Shown here in pieces: positions 22,543 through 36,623 of a DNA stretch of 64,000 nt. Origin of the DNA: Cryptomeria japonica (Eukaryota > Streptophyta > Pinopsida > Cupressales > Cupressaceae); assembly GCF_030272615.1 (NCBI RefSeq), contig NC_081410.1, positions 123,249,640-123,313,639 on the forward strand, written 5' to 3'. How positions within the stretch are numbered: the first letter of the stretch is position 1; the number at the start of each line of letters is the position of its first letter. Position numbers and translations under genes: made by a program. The notes below the pieces were generated by a model. The model made no database searches. It was not told the origin of the DNA and worked only from the letters and a program-made list of their open reading frames with translations.

Positions 22543-25500
22543 ATGAAAATCTCATCATGGAATGTTAGGGGCATGAATGCCCCTAACAAACAGCGTCTAA
22601 TTAGACGCAACATTATAAAATGGAAACATGACATCGTTCTCATACAAGAAACTAAACTGGCCCTGGTAGAAGCTGAGGCTTTTAAAAGGAAATTAGGTCT
22701 TCCTAGCTGTGAATTTGTGGAAGCCAGGGGAGCTTCTGGTGGTTTAGGAATCATTTGGAACCCGCGTAGCATATTATTTTGTCCAATAGCAGGAAACAGA
22801 AACTGGCTATTGGGAAAGGCAACTAGCAAACACAACAATCTCACATTTACTCTAATAAACATTTATGGCCCAATCCCAGATGCAGGAAAGCGTAGAGTTT
22901 GGTCTGAAATCTCGTTTATGATGGGGCTAGACACCTCTTCCCCTGTTATTCTAGGAGGGGACTTCAATGCTATCCTAAATTTATCAGAAAAAAAGGGTGG
23001 TATTCGTAGGGAACCGCAGTCCTTAAAAGATTTTAGAGAGTGGGTTGCTCATGACAATCTGATAGATATAGAAACTAGTAATGGAGTGTATACCTGGTAC
23101 AATAGAAGATTAGGCTTTACACAAATCGCAGAGAGATTAGATAGATTCCTTTTTAGGGGGAACTTGAGCAATCTAGCTGTTAACCTTTCAGCTTCGTTAC
23201 TTCCATCTTCAGGATCCGACCATTATCCTATCATCCTCAACATTGAGGGTGAGGCTACACCAAGGTGTTGCCCTTTTAAGTTTGAAAAAATGTGGATGCA
23301 AAATCCGGATTTCTATGATCTCGTCTCCAGGTGGTGGTTAGAGGTAAATTTTCAGGGATCAAAGATGTTTTGCCTAGTAAATAAACTAAAACATCTCAAG
23401 AGCAAGCTACTGAAATGGAATAGTGAAGTATTCGGTAACATTTTTGAAACCAAAATTTCATTAGAAAAAGAAATCGCAGACCTTAATGAAAAAGTGTTTA
23501 GACTAGGAATGGATCAGGATAGCTTCCTCAAAGAAAAGGAGCTTCTCGGGAAATATGAGGATACGTTAACAAAGGAAGAAATATTTTGGAAACATAAGTC
23601 AAGAGAGAATTGGCTTCAAAATGGGGACAGGAATACTAAGTTCTTTCACAACAGTACAAAAAATAGGAGGATCACTAATAGTATTCACAAGATCATGAGT
23701 AATAATGGTATACTATTGGAAGATCAAAAGGACATTGCTACAGAAGCAGTGAACCATTTTAAAACCCTGTTCAATTCAGAATCTTCCCTTATAGACGCCA
23801 ATTTAACTTTGCTTAGGAATATTCCTAAGATCATATCTGAAAACCAAAACAAAGTGCTCAGTAACAAATTTACGGAATCAGAAGTAAAATTTGCATTGGG
23901 GCAACTTAACCCTGATAAAGCCCCTAGTCCTGATGGTTTTCCTGCTTGCTTTTTTCAAAAATGCTGGCACATTATTGGTAAGGAGGTAGTGGAAGCATTG
24001 GAAGCAGTAAGGAATTCTGGAAGTATTTTAAGGGAGATCAACAATACTTTCATCACTTTGATTCCAAAGAAGGAGGAATCAAGAAATTTTGAAGACTTCC
24101 GACCGATTTCATTATGTAACACAATTTACAAACTTTTTACTAAAATTTTAGCTAATAGATTAAAAGGCATCCTCCCTTGCATTATTTCAGAAGAACAAAC
24201 CGGATTCGTACCAGGTAGATCTATCTTTGATGGCATTATTATTGCTCAAGAAGTCATGCACTCGTTACAACAGAATCGATCAGCTGCTATGATGATCAAA
24301 TTAGACATTAAGAAGGCATATGATAAAGTTGATTGGAGATTTATGTGTAAATGTTTAGAATCCTTTGATTTTTCTAAACAATGGATAAACTTAATATTCG
24401 AATGCATCTCATCCCCCAGGGTATCATTACTTATAAATGGTTCCCCAGCAGGCTTCTGCCAGATATCTAGAGGGATTAGACAAGGAGATCCTTTATCCCC
24501 TTTCTTATTTATCATAATGGCAGAGGGCCTTGGGAGAATCATTACTAGTGCTCGAATGAATCAGATTATTAAAGGCATTAAAATTACTGAAGGGATGGAG
24601 GCCATCACCCACCAGCAGTTTGCTGATGACACAATGCTGATGGGAAGTGCGAATAGGACTGAAGCCATGGCTTTCAAAAGGATTCTTGACATTTATGCAT
24701 TAGCTTCTGGTCAGGAAGTAAACAAGAGTAAATCTGAAATCTTCTTCTTCAACACATCGCCAAGCATAGAGACAGATATTTGTAATATTTTAGGGTTTGA
24801 TAAAGGGAAACTTCCTTGTAAATATCTAGGGATTCCAATGGATAAGGGAAACAATATTAATTCATTATGGAAAGGCATCTTAGAAAAGATGGATCTCAGG
24901 TTGAATTCTTGGAAGAACAAATGCCTCTCTTCGGCTGGGAGGATTACATTATTAAAGCTGTAATGGCGGCTATACCGATATATCAAATGTCCTGCCAGCA
25001 ATTACCTAAAGGAGCTAGACTAGAAATGGTAAAAAAGATGAGGAAGTTCTTTTGGAATATGACTTCAGACAAAAAGAATTTTGCTTTAATTTCTTGGGAT
25101 AAAATTAGCCAACCTATCAGTATAGGGGGTGTTGGCATCAAAGATTTGGGGGTACAAAACATGGCTGTGGGGGCGAAGTTAGTCTGGAAAATGTACTCGA
25201 AACCTGATCTTAAATGGGTAAGGATCCTCAAAGCAAAATATCTCACTAACTCCAACCCTGATAGTATACTGAGGACGGAAATACTACCCAAGGGATCCAA
25301 AGTCTGGAATTTTATGCTAGAATGTAGAGAGGTGATTAGTAATTATCTAACATGGGATATTGCGGAAGGATCTGAGGCACTGTTCTGGGAAGACTCTTGG
25401 GGGGGCTATACAGCCTTAGAAAAAATAGGTATAAGCGAAGATGTTATAGAACATTGCAAATCAATCAGGGGTAGATTTGTTAAGGATTATATCAAGCTAA

Positions 25501-26756
25501 TCTCCAATGATCCCGCTTTGGGTTGGGAGTGGAAACCCCTTGATAAGTTGAATTTGACAAATGCAGACAAGGAAATCCTCTGGAATAATTTGAGGCATAG
25601 GCATTTATCATTACATAGTGGGAAAGACAGGATAATATGGGCGGGTAGTTCATCGGGCATTTATAAAGCCAAAGAAGGATATTCACTTTTAAAACTTAGA
25701 CGAGCTGTAACCAATCCTAATATTCCGATTAGCCTATGCTGGAATAACATTGGTCTCCCCAAAGCAGGAATCTTCTCATGGGCAGCTTTCCAAAAAAGGA
25801 TTCTTACCTCAGATTGGTTCTCAAAATTAGGATTCTCGGGACCATCGAGATGTCCTCTATGCGAATCAGAGGAAGAAAATGCGGATCATTTGCTTCTCAA
25901 TTGTAGTTTCAGCCAAAGATGTTGGGACTGGCTTTGCTCTAGCCTAGGTTGGTAGACTCCGAGACCTAGGGACATTTCTGAATGGCTGCTTAGTTGGCAA
26001 CCTCCTCACACAAAGGATATTTATCACTTAGTGTGGACAATAGCCCCGACAATCCTCATTTGGGAAATATGGAAGGAGAGAAACAGGCGAATCTTTAAAG
26101 AATCAAAATTGAGGGTAGAATCCCTTCTAAATAAGATCGAGGTAACAATTGTGGAAAAAGTCAATAATAGACTAAGACATACACAGAAAAAGTCTATTAA
26201 TTTAACCAGATGGGATGAGGTACTTCGTTCTAAATGGATGGGTTTGATAATTCCCCCGTTTATTGGGATTGGAGGTAGACAGGCTGAGTTAGATAGGAAG
26301 CTAACAAAATGGGCACCCCCCCGAAAGCGTTGGGCTAAGCTAAACTTTGATGGTGCTTCCCGTGGGAACCCTGGTGTAGCAGGTATAGGGTGTGCTATTC
26401 ACCAAGATAACGGAGTACTAATAGCTAGCATTAATAAGCCCATAGGTGAGGCTATAAACAACATGGCTGAGTTTACAGCGTTGAGGGAGGGATTGATTAT
26501 AGCGAAATCACTCAAGATTAAAAATCTGGAAATTGAAGGTGATTCGACCTTAACTATAAATGCAGTCAGGACTAGGGAAGTGTCAAACTGGAAACTGAAA
26601 GCAGAATTAAAAAGGATCCTGGATTTGATCAAATACTTTGAGGAAACTTCAGTTAAACATATTTATAGGGAAGGTAATACTATAGCAGACAAGTTAGCCA
26701 ATTTAGGGGCAGATGGCAATTCGTATGTCTATAGGAAGGGAAATCCCTCGGATTAA
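22543..26756 (+). pseudogene. LINE ORF2: endonuclease, reverse transcriptase, zf-RVT, RNase H
   Basis: From the ATG at 22,543. Endonuclease: SSWNVRG (residues 4-10), QETK (35-38), GGDFN (138-142), SDH (225-227). Reverse transcriptase: DFRPISLCN (518-526), LDIKKAYDKVDW with Asp588, RQGDPLSPF (646-654), FADD (693-696), CKYLGIPM. The frame closes at 24,961-24,963, but coding continues one frame over, consistent with a one-base loss near 24,950-24,956 in the AGRITL/IKAV junction. A TAG at 25,953-25,955 breaks the shifted frame just after the zf-RVT domain (CPLCESEEENADHLLLNC). The last part is RNase H with its acidic residues in FDGASRGNPG, NMAEFTALREG, EGDSTL and NTIADKLA. The repaired length would be about 1,404 residues. 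Apart from the two breaks all catalytic motifs are intact. Confidence 0.92.
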
Positions 26757-26871
26757 TTTTAGGTGATGGCCGTGTCACTCCTCCATCGTACTCCTCTCCA
26801 AGCCCCTCATTTATAAGTTCTAGGAGGTGCGGTCACCGTTTCCTTATATCAGCATTTTGGTATTAAGCTTC

Positions 26872-27500
<629 letters not shown>

Positions 27501-28904
27501 ATATATATCTATCCGTATTTGAACTTTCATATATTTGTTTGTATATTTCTCTCCTCACCTATCCCTAGACACCCAATTCTGTGTGTGGGTGAAATAGGGA
27601 TGTTTCAGGCGAGAAGAGAGGAGATTGGAAGTAGCCTGGTATTCCTGCTCTGGCTCATGCAGGTCTCCCCTCCAAAACTAGTAGACTGGGTCAAGTTTTA
27701 CCTGGACAACGAGGGAATTGACATCAATGTGGAATCTTTTATGTCTTCTAATGACAATAAGGGACTGACAGGTTATGTGTCTCCATGCTAAGACTACTGG
27801 TTTCTTGAAATTTGGTATTTAAGTCCCTTATTCTATGTATCGGATAGTGTTGGTTATCATTTTAACATAGGATATAAGCCTTTTGTTAATACGGGACAGA
27901 TATCTTGGTTACAGTTACGTTGGTAATATGGTAGTAGAGGTTTTATAGAATGCCATAGTGTTTGACATCTCTGTGGATTTTGAGGTGCCCTTTCTTTACC
28001 GTAAGGGGTTCAATCGGGTTCTTACAAACTACTGAGGACTGGGTTGCATGTTTTCTTTTTAGACGTATTGTGGAGGGAAGAAGAGGATAAGTCCAGGCTT
28101 AGATATGGATACAGATATTTAGAAGGATCTATATATGATATGCCTTTGGATAGGCTCTTTGCTCTTTTGTTGTTTCATTCCTTTTTCCATACATATATAT
28201 TTTTGTGTGCATCTGTATATATTCATAACAATTCTGTCAGATTCAATGATAGATTATCTCGCATATAGGCATATCAATATACATACATATGCATATGAAT
28301 ATATTTATGTTTTGGTGAATCAGATGTCTGCAGAGTTAGAAGTAATTAAGGAACTGACAGAAATTGATCCTTTTCATTTGTGTAGGCAGAATTGTAGCTT
28401 GGATAATCTCTTAAATTGAAACCCAAAAGGTTAAGATGGTTTCAAGCTAAGGGATATCCAGGCTATAATCCTCTTACATAAGATAGAAAAGATGTTATTA
28501 TTCATTGAATGATTGTTGCAAGTTATTATGTTTACTATGCTTCTAACAGTCTGGCAGAGTAAGATGCAATAAGGTTTTGCAGATTCGGGATACAGGACAA
28601 AAGTTAAAGCTCAAAGTATAAAAGGATTCGCCAAAACTGAGAGGATGGATCCAATCGGGAAAAGATTTGCAAGATTTTATGTATAGAAAGAAACTAAAAT
28701 GTCTAAAAACGACAGCCTCCATCCTCAGAAGAGGAATTGTAAAAATTACAGTTGTTTATGATATCTGATCCCATAAGGGATCTGGGCTAGACCGGAGGTT
28801 TTCTTATCTCCATTCTTTCCTACCGGTGCCTACACTGAATGGAGATGTAATATTTTTTATAAAAGAAATAAAATTTGGCTTCGGCCTTTTATCGATAAAA
28901 AAAA
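27501..28904 (+). other. Long LINE 3' untranslated region
   Basis: Between the microsatellite and the poly(A) there is 1.4 kb of moderately AT-rich sequence with short ORFs (27,519-27,791; 28,044-28,268) that I do not recognise. The final 60 bases have a LINE-like 3' end (ATCTCCATTC, AATAAAATTTGGCTTCGGCC, A-run). Confidence 0.6.
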
Positions 28905-28922
28905 AAGAAGAATATTTTTCTT
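28905..28922. repeat. 18-bp LINE target duplication, right copy
   Basis: Exact copy of 20,754-20,771, directly after the A-run. Confidence 0.9.
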
Positions 28923-30052
28923 TTTTTCTTTTCTTGTTTGAATTTACTATCTTATTATCAATACTACAAATATCCCTTATCTAGTATTCAATACAATATA
29001 TCCTCTATAAATTGAGTTAACTTAAAAAAAAAAATCTTATTTTATATTAAAATTAGTAAATTCTTATTTAACATTTTTCCTTCTTAATTTACACATACGT
29101 GAGAAGAAGAAAACTAAGTAAAAGTAGATTCTCTTTTGGTGGGGGAGAGGGTGGGGCCTCCTCTATTCACCTAAGGTTTAGTATCTAATCTATTTACTAT
29201 GATAAGAGCATGAATTTTTTTGTGTACTACCATATTTTAAGGAGATAAGTAAATTTAAAGATGAACTTTAGTGATTCAGATTTATATGAAAGAAGTTCTT
29301 TTTTTTCTCACCAAAATTTTAGCTGAATGTGGATTTTATGAAAGGGGAAAGAGAATATTAATGGGGATTTTTTTATTTTTTATTTTTTATATTTTTATTT
29401 TAACATGATTCCTTTAACAACTTGATCAAATCTTAATTTGTTGAATATATCCTTAAAAAAATTGAAATAAAATGAATCATCTAACTAAATAAAACTACTT
29501 AGAGGACTCTAACATTGAATTTATTGCAAATGAATTATTCTTACTAAAGTTTTCCCAATCACTTGGCAAAATTAGTTTCCCATCTAATTAATCTAAATTA
29601 GTTATGTAATTTCCAAAAATAAAATTACTCCTTAATATTTACAATCTATTTAGATTTACAATTAATGTTAATAAAATTATCAACTTATTTAAATATTTAT
29701 AATAATAAAACTTGAATTACAATTTAAATTAGCAATCTACTTATATATATTTATATTAATAAAACTTATAATTATTAAATAGTATTAAAAATCTATTCAT
29801 ATTAATATAATAAAACCACATGCATAAATTCTATCAATCAATTTAATTATTTATACTGCAAATGCAATTGAAACATAGATAATTTATTATCGAATCAAAA
29901 TGGGTAACCCCCACCCCCACTAAATATTCTATGTGATAAATAAGGAGAGGAGGGGGGGAGTAGGGGCCCACGGGCCCTCCACTACCCCTGCGTGCAATAA
30001 AACCCCACCTCACATGAATTTACAATGGTTCCCAAGTTTAATTTGAAAATAA

Positions 30053-30155
30053 TACATTATGGGTTATATATATATATATATATATATATTTCGAAAATAG
30101 ATAAATGGTTTTAATATACCAGTCAAATTTACATTATGGGTTATATATATATAGA
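30053..30155. repeat. Duplicated TA-microsatellite segment
   Basis: ACATTATGGGTTATATATAT occurs at 30,053 and again at about 30,131, about 78 bases apart, inside LTR copy 1. Confidence 0.7.
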
Positions 30156-30270
30156 TGTAGATATAAACTAATAAATATAAAATAAAATGAATCAATGAAA
30201 ATCTGGAAGGGGAGGAAGTGATAAAATTCACATTCAAAGAGGGAGAGTGATGAGTTTATTTCACAGAAAT

Positions 30271-30600
30271 AATAATAAGCAAGATTCAAATACAGGTGAT
30301 TATCATTTATTCACAGAGAAAAAGATTCAGGAAATTAAATAAGAAAGATATGATTTTTGCACTCATCAAAATTTTTAGAAAATAATAAGCAAGATTCAAA
30401 TAAATGTGATTATCATTTATTCACAGAGAAAAAGATTCAGAAAATTAAATAAGAAAGATATGATTTTTGCACTCATAATTTTTTTTAGAAAATAATAAGC
30501 AAGATTCAAATACAGGTGATTATCATTTATTCAAGAGAAAAGATTAGAAAATTAAATAAGAAAAATATGATTTTTGCACTCATAAAATTTTTTAGAAAGC
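30271..30600. repeat. Three tandem copies of a ~110-bp unit
   Basis: Units begin AATAATAAGCAAGATTCAAA at 30,271, 30,381 and 30,491 and end with TTTTTGCACTCAT. The third copy has small deletions. Copy 2 of the LTR does not show this triplication, so it arose after the copies separated. Confidence 0.9.
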
Positions 30601-31402
30601 AAAACAAGATCTGATTTTCTTCTTTTTCCCTAAAGAAAATTAGATAAAAAAAGATGTGCATTATTTGAAAAAGTGCTTTTAATATTTATCCCTAAATATG
30701 GGGAAAAGATTTACTTTTGTTTTGAAACAATCAAAATATATCTATATATTTTTTATAAAAAAATGAAGATTTAAGAGAAGGATAAAAGCTATATTTTTTT
30801 TGATATTACAAATTTCTCATATGTAAATAAGTGAACACAAAAGAAAAGAACCTGGTTTGTCGAAGCTTGATGTTGAATTCCCTCCAATCTTTTGGCTAAC
30901 CTTCTTAGATCCTTCTTTCCAACTAGGTGAAATTTCTTCAACCAAACTTAACAAATCTACCAATAAAACATGACTACAAAAGAAATCCTACTACTATTCA
31001 TATAAAATTTGAGAAAAGTTTCTTCCAAAAATAAAATAAGCAACTCCCCCTTTTCAAAAACTTGCATACATTATATAGAAAAGATCCCTCAATTCCATTA
31101 TCAAGATAATTAATTGAAAGAAATATTTTTTTTTCCTAAATTATCCTCATGCAAAATTGATTGATCACTTAATGGAGGAGTTACATGCAAGAAAATGGAG
31201 GATGAAGATTCCCTCTAGAAGCTTCCAATTTCTCCTACGACATGTGCATGTGTGTATGTGTGTGTCCATTATTTAACCTTTTTATTATAGTAGTTTTTTC
31301 AACCACATTCAAGTAATTCATTTCTAACATAATCACAAAATGATTGAATAGTAATAACAATAATAGTATCAAATCAAAAAATGGCAAAGGAGGGTTATGA
31401 CA

Positions 31403-31407
31403 TTAGT
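31403..31407. repeat. 5-bp target duplication (TTAGT), right copy
   Basis: Matches 18,670-18,674. Confidence 0.9.
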
Positions 31408-34400
31408 GTAATTTTGGTAGCAACAACACTAGAAAAATGCACTATCCTTGTTAGGAAAGGTGTTTATAATGAATATAGTTTTTGCATTATAAAACACAAA
31501 GAACTCAATTTCTAGATTATAGAGATATTTTTTTTGGTCAAAATAAAATAATTTTTTTTGTTTTAAATAAGCATGCATGTAGTATAAGTATTGGATTATA
31601 AAACATAAAAAAACCTCAAATTTTGGGCTACAAAGCTTATTTTTGGCCAAAATAATATTTTTGAATTGTTCAAAATTGCTTATAATAGATTCTTAGTTCA
31701 TAGATATGAGCTCTAAAATTTTGAAATGGCCCTAATGACCTCTAATATCAACATTTATGGCTTTCAAAAGTTGGATCTCTTGTATTGGTAATGCAAAAAC
31801 ATCTAGGGAATAGAAAATATCCATAAGAGGGAGTTACAATTTGTGACCAACTTATGACATATATTACAACACATCATAATGTATATTTGAATGGAGACAA
31901 TGGATTCAAAATAGAACACTTGAATTGTTGAGTGGTTATGACAAGCTGATGACAAGCGAAATGAATACGCTATCTTTAGCCCATGGATTCATCTTGGGAT
32001 TTGGGCAATGTTGGATTTCTAATTGGGGATTTAGGCACCATATTTTGGGTGGCTTTAGCTCGTGGTTTTATAATTACCATTTGATGATTTTTTGTATTAT
32101 TTCTCCTCTGGTGCTTGAGATGAACGATTTGATGGTTGATTTGTTGACATTTTTATGCCATTTGAATCACGTTAGATTTGTATGTTAGTGATACTCCTAT
32201 TAGGGCACGTCTTTAAGATTGTATTAATTTTTTTAATTGTTTATATTACATTTGGTTTATATTTTATAATGTGTATTTTTTTTAATCTTAAAGAGGTTTT
32301 CCCCATATACACCTATATTTTATTATTTTGTTTGTTTTGTATGTGTTTTTCCTTTCTATAATTACAAAGATCTAAATTTGCACATTTCTCCTATAAGACT
32401 AGTTTAAAAATTATTTTTGTGTACTTTGCGTCTTTGTAATCCTATGCTATAACCCAAGTATCCAATAAAATATAAGCACAAGTAGGGAATTGTTCAATTG
32501 TTTCTGAATAGATTGTATGCACCAATATGAAAGAGGTATGGTGCCCAAACCCTATGGTGGAAATGTTAATATGTCCCTTGGACTTGGTCTTTTAGGCTAT
32601 TTTTAGATTATTCTTTTACATCTATCTTATTGTTATTATAATTTTTTATGGTTGACCACAAGACCTATTTTTCTCTAATATCCATGCAAAGATATTTTAT
32701 GACGTGTCATAAATTGTTATGATGTTGGTTAGAATTTCAATGTAACCAACCTCTTACACATTCTTACATGTCATAGAATTTTTGATAAGTAGTTCTCACA
32801 TATTACAAAGTCATAAGATGCTCTTACATATCACAATGACAATTAGAAATTCTTATAACTTCCTTCAAACATCCCATGATAGCTAACACATGACCATCAA
32901 TTATACTTCATAGTGGGATGCTCTCTTTCTCATATACATATAAAATAATAAATAAGTACAAAATATTGGTGTGCAAGAATAATTGAAGGGGAAGGTTACC
33001 TTGGAAATTTTAAAATTGGGAGTTTTAGAGTATCTTCCTAGTTTGCATGTATCATAAAGCATCTAAATTTGAGAAATTAGTCAATTTAATTGTCATAATT
33101 AAATCTATGATACAAGAATTAATTGCTTTCACAAGTTCATTGGCCATGACTATGGTTCATGGATTTGACTTAATCAGATTGAAATGGGCTAGATATTCTT
33201 ATTGTGACATTCACCATGTTTCAACAATTTCCACCTAGTTTGAGGGATGAGTGCAAGTAACTTCCACCATCCTACAATTTTTTTATCAAAAATAATAATT
33301 GTTCTTAACATCATTAAAATTAAGAGCTGCATTCCCAAGAGAAGGAAATGTTATGTTTATATACAATCATTTATCTTATCTTAGCTTTAGTAAAAAAGGT
33401 GAATGTGGATTATGTAACATTATAAAAAATTATAGAGAAAATGAATGCAAACAATAAAAATGAGCTTTCCACTTATAAATGATTCACAATAATTAAGTTT
33501 TTTGGAGAGATATTGTGTATTAGGTTGTGGCAAGCACACATAAAGAACATACTAGCAACTTATCAAATTATCTACTCGCACCACCAACAAATCTTTTGAA
33601 TGGTACAATTGCTAGTAGATTTAGTCTTTGACTTATACTTGATCATAAATGACATAACCAATGGACCTTTTGAATGGTATAATTGTTAGTAGATTTAGTC
33701 TTTGCCTTATATCTAATTGATAGATAAGCTTTAACCAAAGTAGTTTGAGATTTTATATATTTCATTTTTTGTGGCTCAATGATTGGAACAATTAAAGTCT
33801 TTTATATATCATTAAGTCTATGATTAGTTGACTTATCATCAACATATTTTATATATTTCAATTTATTAAATCAAATAGTTATTGAAAATGAGTGCACAAT
33901 TTAATTAAGTATAAATGATTAAATACTATTAATAGAAGTAGTTTATGTCAATTAGTTTAGTAATGACTATTAACAAAATACTTATAAGTTACAAGTAGTG
34001 TTTCTTGTTTAAGATATGCATACATCTCAATGAATACTATCCATTAAATGAAAGATTAATACTTAGTCTTATAATCTTTTTATTTAGCGGGTCAAAAAAT
34101 TCCTAGAGATTGAATAATTTTTAATCCCATCCACCCTTCAATTATCATTCATATTGGTAACAAACCCATAATTATTTACTATTTAATGTAATTGCCCCTT
34201 TATTATAGTTTAGATCCTAAGCCAACTCTCTATAAGAATTCTATGAATTCCTTTCTTGAGATATGCACATCTAAAATATGAATTTCATTACACTTATCAT
34301 TATAATATTTCTATTTAGTAGGTCTAAAAGTCTCTTAGTAATTGAATAATTTTTGATCCCATCTACCATTCAATTTATCATTCATATTGATAACAAACTC

Positions 34401-35548
34401 ACAATTATTTACTATTTACTCTTTAATGCAACAGCCCCTTCATTATCTACTAAATCTCAAACCTCCTTATAAAAGCTACATGAATTTCACAACTTACCTA
34501 AAAGAGACCAAAATAAATAAAAACTGAATTAATATATGAATGAATTTCTTGCCCCACTTTATAAAACCACCTTTCACTATTGAACCATAGAAAGTCTTAT
34601 ATGACTAGTCACTAAAAAAATCTATATGGACTATTTCAAATTTATAGTGCTTCCATAATTCAAGGAGAATCTTAATGACATTGCTTTTTGCATGCTTCCA
34701 TAATTCAAGGGGAATCTTAACGACATTGCTTTTTGCATGCACACTCCCAACATCATTAATATAAAGAAGGGATTAATAGTAGAAGGTGTATTCCTTCATG
34801 ACCAATATTTCCTAACTTGAGTTTGTGTCTCCTTTCTTTTTGATTGTTTTTATTGAAGGTCATTTATCATTTTGTAAATTGACAAATGTACTAAATATAA
34901 ATTTTTTTATCAAGAAAAAAATTGTTTAATGATAGTCAAATTTGTTTTTTCTATGTTTTTTATGTTTTCATTAATGTTTCTCCTTCTTGCCATGCATTTT
35001 GTAGCTTAACTTTTCCCTATTTTGTTATAAATAAGAATTTCAACAATATTCTTTTAATTATGTTTGATCTTCCTTTATCTTTATCTTCTTTTGTCTTAAT
35101 ATTTTAATGTAAGATGCATTATAAGAAAGATCAAATGTCAAATATTGTGAATTTATAATATTATAAATAAAATGCAAATGCAAATGCAAATGTATTAGTT
35201 GAATAAGAGGTATCATATATAAAAGTCACATTGCATATGTGAAATATCAACAAAACATTACAAATTCTAATAATTCTATTTTAGATGTTTGTCATTAAAT
35301 GACTTCAACATAGATATTCTTCTACACAAGGAAAGCAACCCATAGAATAATAGCTTTAATGAGACTCCTTGCATTATAGCCATGCAAGCAAGTTTTTTAA
35401 TTACATTGGAAATCACTCCAATCAAATAAGACACACATGATTAAAAAAAATGACCTATTAAAATATATGCTTGACAAATGTTGCATTTGGTAGACAATTC
35501 TAGACTTTAAGAATGTGTAGAGATGAAAGAAGAGGGGTAAGACTTTGC
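31408..35548. other. AT-rich region without recognisable genes
   Basis: No supported gene. It contains local duplications: an 80-bp pair around 33,590-33,725 (TTTTGAATGGTA...ATTTAGTCTTTG), a pair about 231 bp apart (34,082 and 34,313) and a 45-bp tandem pair (34,649-34,738). Confidence 0.5.
34649..34738. repeat. 45-bp tandem duplication
   Basis: GCTTCCATAATTCAAGG units start at 34,649 and 34,694 and differ at two positions. Confidence 0.9.
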
Positions 35549-36195
35549 CAAATTGTACCTAAAAATACACTCTCTCACATAGTAGATAAAAAAAACTAAA
35601 TTAGTATGAATCCAAAACATAAGAGAAAAAGATAGAATAAATGATTCTCATTAGTAAAGAATCAAATAAATGAATAATAATAATAATTGTGGTAAACCCA
35701 CCTTTGAAATGATTTAATAATTATTAATAATTGTTTATATTTTATTTATTTTTAAAATATTGTATTAACCAAATGTTAGGTGCCAAAAAAAAAAAGTGAA
35801 GATTTATTTATTTTAATAGAATTTGCCCACATAACTATTCTACTCTTCCTCTATGCCAAAGTAGTGTCCTATATGAAAGCTATTTGTCAAATTGTATCTA
35901 AAGATACACTCCCTCACATAGTAGATAAAAAACAACTAAACTATCAAGAATCCAAAACATAAGAGAAAAAGATACAATAAATGATTCTCATCATTAAAGA
36001 ATCAAATAAAATAATAATAATAATTGTCCTAAACCCACTTTTGAAACGATTTAATAATTATTAATAATTTTTTATATTTTATTATTTTAAAATATTGTAT
36101 TAACTAAATATTAGATACCAAAAAAAAGTGAAGATTTATTGATTTTAACGGAATTTGTCCACATAACTACTCTACCCTTCCCCTATGCCAAAGCC
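35549..36195. repeat. 339-bp tandem duplication upstream of the reticulon gene
   Basis: The segment from CAAATTGTACCTAAA at 35,549 recurs from CAAATTGTATCTAAA at 35,888. The two share CACATAGTAGATAAA, CCAAAACATAAGAG, ATTTAATAATTATT and CTATGCCAAAG in order. The second copy ends about 240 bp before the TATA box, so the duplication lies in the distal promoter. Confidence 0.85.
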
Positions 36196-36436
36196 CTGCC
36201 TTTTAACATCATCATTAATTTAAAATACACAATTGAAAATCAAAACGAAATTTTTAAAGGGGACTATGTTTGTGGGGATTGGTTGTACCCCATTTTCCCT
36301 GGAAGTTGCCTTTCTATCCTCATAATTACATATAATTCTCCACACTCCATAAATATTGTTAAACTGTCATTAACGGTCTGGTACGGAATCGAGGGCCAGG
36401 GTTTAATCTGCCCTAAATACCTGAAAACCCATCTCT

Positions 36437-36444
36437 TATATAAA
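36437..36444 (+). promoter_or_regulatory. TATA box of the reticulon gene
   Basis: TATATAAA, followed by CCGCCTC, about 180 bases before the start codon. Transcription would begin near 36,470. No ATG precedes the predicted start in this leader. Confidence 0.6.
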
Positions 36445-36623
36445 CCGCCTCTAGTCCAATTCCTAAGACAGCTGCGAATTCCTTTTCTCAATCCATTTCC
36501 ATACTTCATCACTGCATTTTTTGTTTTCTGGGCAGCAATCAGAATTTACTGTGATCAAACTATTGTTTTTGATTTCACACACAGAATTTGCCAAGCACTC
36601 TGCTGTTCTCTTGTTCATCAGAA

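Noticed and set aside
22422-22862. Minus-strand 146-codon ORF over the LINE ORF1-ORF2 junction
   Set aside because: Antisense shadow of ORF2, with no motif.
36588-36623. Upstream extension of the reticulon start by 12 codons
   Set aside because: The codon at 36,588 is TTG; the first ATG is at 36,624 and gives the expected MAES-type start.
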